The notes beneath the pieces are model-generated. The model did no database searches, had not been told where the DNA came from, and saw only the letters and a program-made list of their open reading frames with translations. The position numbers were made by a program, and so were the translations under genes. From Saccharospirillum sp039982735 (GTDB taxonomy: Bacteria > Pseudomonadota > Gammaproteobacteria > Pseudomonadales > Natronospirillaceae): a stretch of DNA of 64,000 bases. The stretch's first letter is position 1, and the number at the start of each line of letters is the position of its first letter. Positions 57,373-64,000 of this stretch are shown piece by piece. The stretch is taken from assembly GCF_039982735.1 (NCBI RefSeq), contig NZ_JBDWXV010000017.1, forward strand, positions 186,001 through 250,000, given 5' to 3'.

Positions 57373-60300
57373 TCACGCCTCTATGCCCAGTAACCGCTTG
57401 ATGGCATCGACCAGGGGTCCTTCCTGGAAGGGCTTGCCCATGTACTCGTTCACCCCTATCGACAATGCTCGCTCGCGGTGCTTGGCCCCGGTCCGGGAAG
57501 TAATCATGATGATCGGAATCTGCTTAAGGCGGCTGTCGTGACGCACTCTCGACGCCACTTCAAAGCCATCCATATAGGGCATCTCGATGTCGAGCAGCAT
57601 GATATCCGGCACCCTATCCTGTAATTGGGCAACAGCATCTGCACCGTGTTTGGCCAGAATCACTTCCATGCCCTGGCGCTCCAGCAGGCGACTGGTCACT
57701 TTACGGACCGTTACCGAATCATCCACCACCATCACGGTGTAAGGGCTGTCTTTGTCGCGGACCGGTTTTGTCGGTGCCGGAATGGCTTTTTTGGGGGTCG
57801 GCAACGCAGTGACCCGGGAGTGCTCAATGGCCAGCGAGCTACGAATCAGAGCGGCCAGATCCAGAATCACCACCACGGAACCATCACCCAGAATAGTGGC
57901 ACCGGATACCCCGGGCACCGTACTGAACTGCGGCCCCAGTGTTTTTACCACGATTTCACGGCTGCCCATCAGGCGGTCAACGTGCAGTGCCATGGAGTGG
58001 TGTTCATCGCTGCCTTTCACCAACACCAGTGGTACCGGTGCGGTCAGCCCCTCAACGTTGGGGGTGGCTCCGGTTCGCAACAGGCCACCCATGTATTCCA
58101 GGCGGTAGCGGCCTCCGGCGTATTCAAACAGTGGTGCGTCGGGCCGGTAGTATTCCGCCAGCTGCTTGGGCGTGACCCGCACAATACCCTCGATCGAGCT
58201 GAGCGGAATGGCGTAGTGGTCTTCTTCAATGTTGACCATCAGTGCCCGGTTCACCGACACGGTAAACGGTAGCCGAATGGTGAACTGAGAGCCTTCACCC
58301 AGCCGGGAATCGATGGCCATGTTGCCACCAAGCTGCTTGACTTCCGAGTTGACGACGTCCATACCGACACCACGACCTGAAATCTGGGTGACCTGCTCGG
58401 CGGTACTGAAACCGGCTTCGAGAATGTACTGCAGAATTTCACGGTCGTTCAGGTCGGCATCGGCCGCCATCAGGCCACGCTCAATGGCTTTACTGCGAAT
58501 GCGGTCAACGTTCATGCCGGCGCCGTCGTCAGACAGTCGCAAAACGATGTCACCACCCTCGCGAGACAAATCCAGTCGCACCGAGCCCTTCACCGTTTTA
58601 CCGGATTGCAGACGCTGGTCCGCCTCCTCGATGCCATGGTCGACGGCGTTGCGCAGCATGTGCTCGAGCGGTGAGATCATCCGCTCCAGAACCGTCCGGT
58701 CCACTTCGCCTTCGGCATTGCCGACGATAAAGTCGACCTGTTTGCCCAGTTCACCGGCAACCTGGCGAACAATACGGCGCAACCTGGGTACCAGCCGGTT
58801 GAAAGGCACCATGCGGGTTTGCATCAGGCCTTCCTGCAGTTCCGTGTTAATACGGCTTTGCTGCAATAAAAGGGTTTCCGCATCCCGGGTTTTATCAGTC
58901 AGCGAGCCTTTCAGCTCGGTCAGGTCGTAAGTCGCTTCCATTAACGAACGCGACAACTGCTGAATCTGGGAGTAGCGGTCCATTTCCAGAGGGTCAAAAT
59001 CTTCGTAGTTGGTTTCCTCGGCCCGTTCCTGACGAAACAGAATCTGGGCTTCAGTTTCCATATCGAGCCGACGGACCTGCTCGCGTAGACGATCAATGGT
59101 CGAATCCATTTCCCCCAGAGTGAAACCAAAGTCACTGACCTCCTGCTCAAGACGCGCACGGGCAATGGAGGTCTCACCGGCAAGGTTCACCAGCCCTTCG
59201 AGCAAGTTGGCATTAACCTTAACGGTTTCTTGCGGCTGGGCGCGCCGGCTATCGGCCTTGCGCTCAGCTTCCTTTCGCTTGAAAGGCAGTACATTGGTGC
59301 TCGATTCACGGCTGTCGGTGGCGGGCAGTGTATTGCCTTCCGACGAGGGCTCCGTCACAGCCGGCCCTTCGGATTCACTGTGTTCAGCACTGTCACTGAC
59401 CATGGGTTGATCGGGATCATCCCAGCCATCTTCTTCAAGGTCCCGAGCCATCTGAATCACACTGGGGCCAAACCCGGCCCCACTGTTCGCATGGCCATCA
59501 AGCAGCGCGTTCATGGCTTCGACGCCCTGAACCAACTGGTCTTGACGGGACAGTATGTTGTTGAAGAAGGTTTCGTCGAGTGCGTCCTTGTTCTGCTGGG
59601 CACGAACAATAAAGGTTTCGAACTCGTGGCTCTGATCGCCCAGCTCTTTCAGGCGGGCCAGACGGGCGCCGCCTTTGAGCGTATGCAGCACGCGCTTCAT
59701 TTCATCCGCATGGGTTTCGTTGCCGGGCTCTGCCTGCCAGTCTTCAATGGCCTGTTCGAGCTCGTTCAGCAACTCGCCCGCTTCATCGATGAAGATTTCC
59801 AATATGTCGAGGTCGACATCGGCGTCCAGCTCCGCTACCGGTGCTGGGGCGGGTACCTCTGGTTCGGCTTCAGGCTCTTCGGGTTCGATATGCAGGACTT
59901 CATCCGGCTCATTATCCGGCATGGGCGGTTCCGGTTCTGGGTCCGGCTTGCTGCTCTCTTCCCGGGCTCGTGCCATGTCGACAGGCTGAGCGGGGGCTCC
60001 CGGATGCTTGCGGAAATGATTAATGGCCGCGACCAGATCCGGAGCCGACTCGCAGCTCATGCTCGATTCAATATCCTGCACCATAACCGCCAGGCGGTCG
60101 TGGCATTGCTGAATCAATTCAAGCAGACCTTCCGAGGCCTGATACTTGCCTTGCGCCAACCCTTCGTACAAAAACTCGAGTTCGTGCGCCAGGTCGCCCA
60201 ACGGTGAAATCTCAGCCATACGCGCACCCCCTTTTAGGGTGTGCAGGTCGCGTTGCAGGCTTTCCACTTCGAGGGTGTTATCGGTGTCTTCGCGCCATTT

Positions 60301-63300
60301 TTCGAGCGATGACTGAATGCTGTCAAGGATGTCGTTGGCTTCTTCCAGGAAGATGTCCACCAGCTCAGCATCACCTTCAACCCGGTAGCGCTGTGCTGCC
60401 TCGACTTCGGGCATGGGCGCAGGCGTCGATTCAGCCTCAGATTCAAGGTCCTGGCGGATCATCGAATCGACCTGATCTTTATTGGAAACCGCCGGTTCAA
60501 GTGGGGATGTTTCTGCATCGGGCAACAACTGGTGCAGCCGTTCTAAAAACAGCGCATCCTGACGAATACTCTGGCCCGCCGCGAGACGATCCATCATGGA
60601 AATCAGCGATTCCAGGCCCGTATTAGCCAGTTCAAAGAAACGCTCGTCGGCCTCGCACGCTTCACTCCGGGCGCCCTCAACCAATTGCGCCAAATGGTGA
60701 CTGAGATTGGCTACCGGCATCAGATCGACAGCCTGAGACGCCAGTGCCAGGGTATTGAGCTCCCGAATCAGCGCATCGACTTCGGCATCCGGCTCTCCGG
60801 TATCGCGCCAGCGGTTCAGAATCGTCTCGGCGCCCAACACCAGATCCATGCTGTCGGACATGAAAATGGACATCAGTGCCGGATCATCCGGCTCCTGGCT
60901 GGGGTCCAGACGCAGCACCCGGTTGTAAACATCCTGCACCTTAGCTTCGAAGCCCGCCGTGTCGACCGGCTCACCCAGAGAGGCCTGGCGAATCAGTGCG
61001 ACGCCTTCGCTCAGCAATGACAGGAAGCCCGCGTCGGCGACTTTGGAGCGTTCCTGCATGTCCCGAACCAGCTGTTCGAGCGGCTGTACCAGCACGGCCA
61101 CCGGTTCAACGCTGGCCATGTGCGCCGAGCCCTTTATGGTGTGCAGAGCGCGCTGCAGCGAATCCGGTAACAGAGAGGCCGCTTCCGCTTCTTCGATGTA
61201 GTGATCGATGTATTCGAGATGACTCTCCAGCTCGGCCTGAAATATCTCCAGCAACGTATCCGTGCTGGCGTCACTGCTTTCTATCTCATAGGTGTCAGCA
61301 TCAAGGTCTTCGAGATCGGTTTCCTCGAGCTCGGCCACTGGCAATTCGTCAAAGTCAGTCCACTGCGACTCATCGTCGGACGCTTCAGTGACTTCGGCCC
61401 GAGGCAGTTCAATGTCGATATCAACCTCGGCCGGTTCGGCTGACTCGGGCGATTCCGCAGACGCCTCGCCCCAGCTTACCGGCTGACCTTTGGCCAGCGC
61501 ATCTGCGATGGCGGCAAGGTAGTCGGCACGGGTCGTATCCGGTTTAAGTTTCTTTTCAAACGCCGTCATCAGTGCCGGAATTTCATCGGTGATCTCTTCG
61601 ATCACCCGCACCAGGTCGTCCGAATGGCTAATGCTGCCCTCGATCAGACGATTGAGCATGTTCTCAATCGACCAGGCTGTTTCTCCAACCACACTGGCAC
61701 CGACCATGCGGCCACTGCCCTTGAGGGTGTGAAAGGCACGGCGGAACTCGGTCAGTGCGGCACTGTCGGAAGGATCAGCCTTGTACCGCGGGAAGAATTT
61801 ATGAATGGCTTCCAGGACTTCAGCGGCTTCCTCAATGAAAATCTCGAGAATATCGTCGTCTATCAGATCATTGTCGTCGGCTTCCTGAACTCCGGCTTCG
61901 ACCGGGTTAACCGCTGCCGGGCTCTCAGGTTCAACGCTGTCGGCAATAGTATTATCGTCCGGCTCGGTCAGGTCGTCGTCTTCATCCAGTGACAACCAGT
62001 CACTGGATTCAACCTCTGCCGTTGGTAAAGCGTCGTCAGCTGCTGGCCTGGCTTCGATATCGTCGTCCCAGTCGGTCAGGGTCTCGAAGTCGTCGATCGC
62101 CTCAATGTCGAGTTCGTCATCGCCAGCGTCTTCTGCCTCGCCAATGTCACCCAGTTCCTGCAGCGACAAATCAGGGAAGTCTTCGTCGTCGGTGGCACCC
62201 TCGGTGTCATCGGCGCTGGTTTCAGGGACGGCATCGGCTTCTGGAAAGAGGTTTACGGTGTAACCCAGTTTGGCAATTGAATCCGCGGCACGCTGCAGAA
62301 TATCCAGATTGGTGCCACTACCATCACGGGACAAGCGCTCAAGGTAATACTCGACACCCATAATGGCATCGGCCAGGGCATCCAGCTCATGCCATTCCGG
62401 CGTGCGCTTGTTCCCCAGCAACTGGTCTTCAACGTAATCCTGTGCGTATTTGAGAACCGTAGCCGCCTGCTCAAGCGGTATCATCACGAGACCGCCACGA
62501 ATGCCGCTTAAATCGCGAGGCACTGCTTCCAGCTTGCTGTGATCCCAGTGCGAACCGATGAATTCGACAATGGCGTCTTTAACCTGTTCCAGACCATTGC
62601 GCGCTTCGCGAACAACCGCCTCCTGAGCACCATCCAGGCCGTCATCGTATTCGTCTCGCTCAAAGCTGGCGTCGCTGGCAATACCGGACAGGCTGGCTTC
62701 TACATAAAGCAGTGCGCCGGCGATGTCCATCAGCACACCGTCGTCTTTCAGCTCAGGGTCCTGCTGTGTGGTCTTGATCAGTTCAAGCTGTTCATTCAAC
62801 ACCCGGCGCGGGTTGCCAAGGCCCAATACCGCCATGGTATCGGCCATTTGCTTGATGCCGGGCTCCAGCTCGGACAAACGACGCGACTCGGTAACCCGGG
62901 TGCGAACCATCAGATCCAGTGAATCTTTCAGCCTTGCCAGCTCTTCAAGCAGGGCCGAGACCACACTGCCCACTGTTTCACGGTCGGGCCCTGACAGACG
63001 TTGCCGTTGCGTTTCAATTTCCGCTTCGTTGGGCAAAGCCTGACTGAGGTGATAGCTGTCCTGTATATGCTGCACCCGGCTGAGACCCGTGGCGTCTATC
63101 TTGGCCAGGTAATACAGCAGGTTTTTAAGCTGATCTTCATGCGGGTATTGCCCGGCTACACCACTGGGGTCGGCGAGCAATCGCTTCATGGAACCGTCGA
63201 GATGCCGCAGAATGACGGTAATAGCTGCAGAACGTTCAATACGCCCGGCTTTCATCGCGGCAATAAAGGCATCCGCCACTTGCCACAACGCGCCCATGGG

Positions 63301-63924
63301 AGTGCGCTCGGTTAAACCGACCAGCCGGTGAACCGACTTGCCCAGGTATTCAAGGTTGTTGTCGGTATCCTCGTTACGCAACCAGCCAAGCAAAGCCAGC
63401 TGGTACATCTGGCGCAATTTGCGTAGCAGTTGAACCACACTCGACTGGCCAATGCTCTGAGTATCCGGCTCGCCAACAAAGCGGCGGGAGGCGGACAGAT
63501 CCGGCGTAAACAGCGCCGTTTCAGACAGCAAGGGTTCGCCCCGTGCCGCACGCAGATCATTCAGCAACGGCAAAATGACCACGGGCAGATCACTCTGGCC
63601 GCGCTTGAGTTTCTCGAGATAATTCGGCAATTGCAGAATGGCTTGCATCAGCAACGCCAGGTTATCCTGGCTGGGTGGAATATCACCGTCCACAATCGAC
63701 TGATTCAGACGCTCCATTTCTTCAGCCAGCAAGGCTGCACCGAAGAACTCGACCATCTGCAAGGTGCCGTTTACCTGATGGATGTAGGCCAGGCTAAACT
63801 GAAGACGAGTGGTATCTTCGGGCGTATCAACGAACGCTTCCAGGGCTTGACGCGCCTGTTTCAGCGTATCGAAGATCTCTCCCTTGACCCATTCCAGTGC
63901 AACATAATCACGGCGTTCTGCCAT
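57373..63924 (-). CDS. chpA: ChpA, giant hybrid chemosensory kinase of type IV pili
   Basis: A 2183-residue cytoplasmic CheA-type kinase. Four histidine phosphotransfer domains have intact HTxKG motifs: H732, H928, H1228 and H1414. The first 550 residues form degenerate Hpt/FimL-like domains (for example IHQVNGTLQMV near 48) without a usable motif. After acidic linkers comes the CheA core: dimerisation (about 1567), N-box LEHMLRNAVDHGIE (about 1758), GRGVGMDVV (about 1855), a CheW domain and a terminal receiver with acceptor D2112 in LLDIEMP. P. aeruginosa ChpA is built likewise but with more phosphotransfer sites. It should control pilus extension and retraction. Confidence 0.96.
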   Translation of the reverse strand: MAERRDYVALEWVKGEIFDTLKQARQALEAFVDTPEDTTRLQFSLAYIHQVNGTLQMVEFFGAALLAEEMERLNQSIVDGDIPPSQDNLALLMQAILQLPNYLEKLKRGQSDLPVVILPLLNDLRAARGEPLLSETALFTPDLSASRRFVGEPDTQSIGQSSVVQLLRKLRQMYQLALLGWLRNEDTDNNLEYLGKSVHRLVGLTERTPMGALWQVADAFIAAMKAGRIERSAAITVILRHLDGSMKRLLADPSGVAGQYPHEDQLKNLLYYLAKIDATGLSRVQHIQDSYHLSQALPNEAEIETQRQRLSGPDRETVGSVVSALLEELARLKDSLDLMVRTRVTESRRLSELEPGIKQMADTMAVLGLGNPRRVLNEQLELIKTTQQDPELKDDGVLMDIAGALLYVEASLSGIASDASFERDEYDDGLDGAQEAVVREARNGLEQVKDAIVEFIGSHWDHSKLEAVPRDLSGIRGGLVMIPLEQAATVLKYAQDYVEDQLLGNKRTPEWHELDALADAIMGVEYYLERLSRDGSGTNLDILQRAADSIAKLGYTVNLFPEADAVPETSADDTEGATDDEDFPDLSLQELGDIGEAEDAGDDELDIEAIDDFETLTDWDDDIEARPAADDALPTAEVESSDWLSLDEDDDLTEPDDNTIADSVEPESPAAVNPVEAGVQEADDNDLIDDDILEIFIEEAAEVLEAIHKFFPRYKADPSDSAALTEFRRAFHTLKGSGRMVGASVVGETAWSIENMLNRLIEGSISHSDDLVRVIEEITDEIPALMTAFEKKLKPDTTRADYLAAIADALAKGQPVSWGEASAESPESAEPAEVDIDIELPRAEVTEASDDESQWTDFDELPVAELEETDLEDLDADTYEIESSDASTDTLLEIFQAELESHLEYIDHYIEEAEAASLLPDSLQRALHTIKGSAHMASVEPVAVLVQPLEQLVRDMQERSKVADAGFLSLLSEGVALIRQASLGEPVDTAGFEAKVQDVYNRVLRLDPSQEPDDPALMSIFMSDSMDLVLGAETILNRWRDTGEPDAEVDALIRELNTLALASQAVDLMPVANLSHHLAQLVEGARSEACEADERFFELANTGLESLISMMDRLAAGQSIRQDALFLERLHQLLPDAETSPLEPAVSNKDQVDSMIRQDLESEAESTPAPMPEVEAAQRYRVEGDAELVDIFLEEANDILDSIQSSLEKWREDTDNTLEVESLQRDLHTLKGGARMAEISPLGDLAHELEFLYEGLAQGKYQASEGLLELIQQCHDRLAVMVQDIESSMSCESAPDLVAAINHFRKHPGAPAQPVDMARAREESSKPDPEPEPPMPDNEPDEVLHIEPEEPEAEPEVPAPAPVAELDADVDLDILEIFIDEAGELLNELEQAIEDWQAEPGNETHADEMKRVLHTLKGGARLARLKELGDQSHEFETFIVRAQQNKDALDETFFNNILSRQDQLVQGVEAMNALLDGHANSGAGFGPSVIQMARDLEEDGWDDPDQPMVSDSAEHSESEGPAVTEPSSEGNTLPATDSRESSTNVLPFKRKEAERKADSRRAQPQETVKVNANLLEGLVNLAGETSIARARLEQEVSDFGFTLGEMDSTIDRLREQVRRLDMETEAQILFRQERAEETNYEDFDPLEMDRYSQIQQLSRSLMEATYDLTELKGSLTDKTRDAETLLLQQSRINTELQEGLMQTRMVPFNRLVPRLRRIVRQVAGELGKQVDFIVGNAEGEVDRTVLERMISPLEHMLRNAVDHGIEEADQRLQSGKTVKGSVRLDLSREGGDIVLRLSDDGAGMNVDRIRSKAIERGLMAADADLNDREILQYILEAGFSTAEQVTQISGRGVGMDVVNSEVKQLGGNMAIDSRLGEGSQFTIRLPFTVSVNRALMVNIEEDHYAIPLSSIEGIVRVTPKQLAEYYRPDAPLFEYAGGRYRLEYMGGLLRTGATPNVEGLTAPVPLVLVKGSDEHHSMALHVDRLMGSREIVVKTLGPQFSTVPGVSGATILGDGSVVVILDLAALIRSSLAIEHSRVTALPTPKKAIPAPTKPVRDKDSPYTVMVVDDSVTVRKVTSRLLERQGMEVILAKHGADAVAQLQDRVPDIMLLDIEMPYMDGFEVASRVRHDSRLKQIPIIMITSRTGAKHRERALSIGVNEYMGKPFQEGPLVDAIKRLLGIEA

Positions 63925-63942
63925 GCCTGTACCCCTTTGTAT

Positions 63943-64000
63943 TCATTTGTGTTTCAAGTAGGCCAACGCCCGTTCACCGGGTACGCGCGTCAGTTCAGGC
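63943..64000 (-). CDS. C-terminal end of an upstream gene (partial), possibly pilJ or pilK
   Basis: Reading leftward from the window edge, an open frame ends PELTRVPGERALAYLKHK with TGA at 63943-63945, 18 bp before the chpA ATG. In the Pil-Chp locus pilJ (receptor) or pilK (methyltransferase) precedes chpA, which makes a real gene end here likely. Eighteen residues are too few to identify it. Confidence 0.45.
   Translation of the reverse strand, partial: PELTRVPGERALAYLKHK

Overview
This is a chromosomal window from a free-living Gammaproteobacterium, most like the Oceanospirillales/Pseudomonadales. That placement is an inference from gene content and order: hemCDXY, pilMNOPQ-aroKB-damX-gltBD, priA-argS-SPOR-hslVU, a class I adenylate cyclase and a Pil-Chp chemosensory locus with a giant ChpA. 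The DNA is fairly GC-rich throughout except for one visibly AT-richer lipoprotein gene. I see no rRNA or tRNA gene, insertion sequence, prophage or CRISPR array.

Layout. 1-5.1 kb: leftward heme operon hemC-hemD-hemX-hemY followed by a free-methionine-(R)-sulfoxide reductase. 5.3-9.3 kb: an orphan sugar-type solute-binding protein converging on glycogen phosphorylase, which is overlapped by a small ComFB gene. 9.3-16.3 kb: parC, a membrane-anchored penicillin-acylase-family Ntn hydrolase, hemE and an ACP phosphodiesterase. 16.4-18.1 kb: an Ig-like lipoprotein. 18.2-32.7 kb: leftward gltBD, damX, aroKB and the type IV pilus assembly operon pilMNOPQ. 32.8-37.2 kb: PBP1A, malic enzyme and L31. 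37.3-44.7 kb: rightward priA, argS, an FtsN-like SPOR protein, hslVU (with a heat-shock-like promoter) and a DUF971 protein. 45.1-48.7 kb: ubiD, a YgjV-like membrane protein, a Fre-like flavin reductase and a TrmB-type regulator. 49-52.4 kb: cdd-deoD and an EnvZ/OmpR-like two-component system. 52.7-64 kb: cyaA and the leftward chpA-chpB-chpC cluster. Pilus machinery (pilMNOPQ), its chemosensory control (chpABC) and cAMP synthesis (cyaA) lie in one window; in Pseudomonas aeruginosa the Chp system acts through cAMP on twitching and virulence, so a similar circuit is plausible here.

The most unusual content is between genes. Six long, nearly palindromic elements (called B-G here), plus a deletion derivative (A), lie between genes, mostly just past the 3' ends of rightward genes. 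Four share a core of exactly 113 bp. The arms differ in sequence from copy to copy yet remain complementary within each copy, and some copies carry outer terminal inverted repeats of 14-24 bp. Two copies (F and G) carry a 71-nt module in the apical hairpin. In both, that module contains a Shine-Dalgarno-like sequence in or at the edge of a hairpin loop, followed 9 nt later by an ATG and a 19-codon reading frame. I do not recognise this family. By size and architecture it is comparable to ERIC elements of enterobacteria but not obviously the same in sequence.
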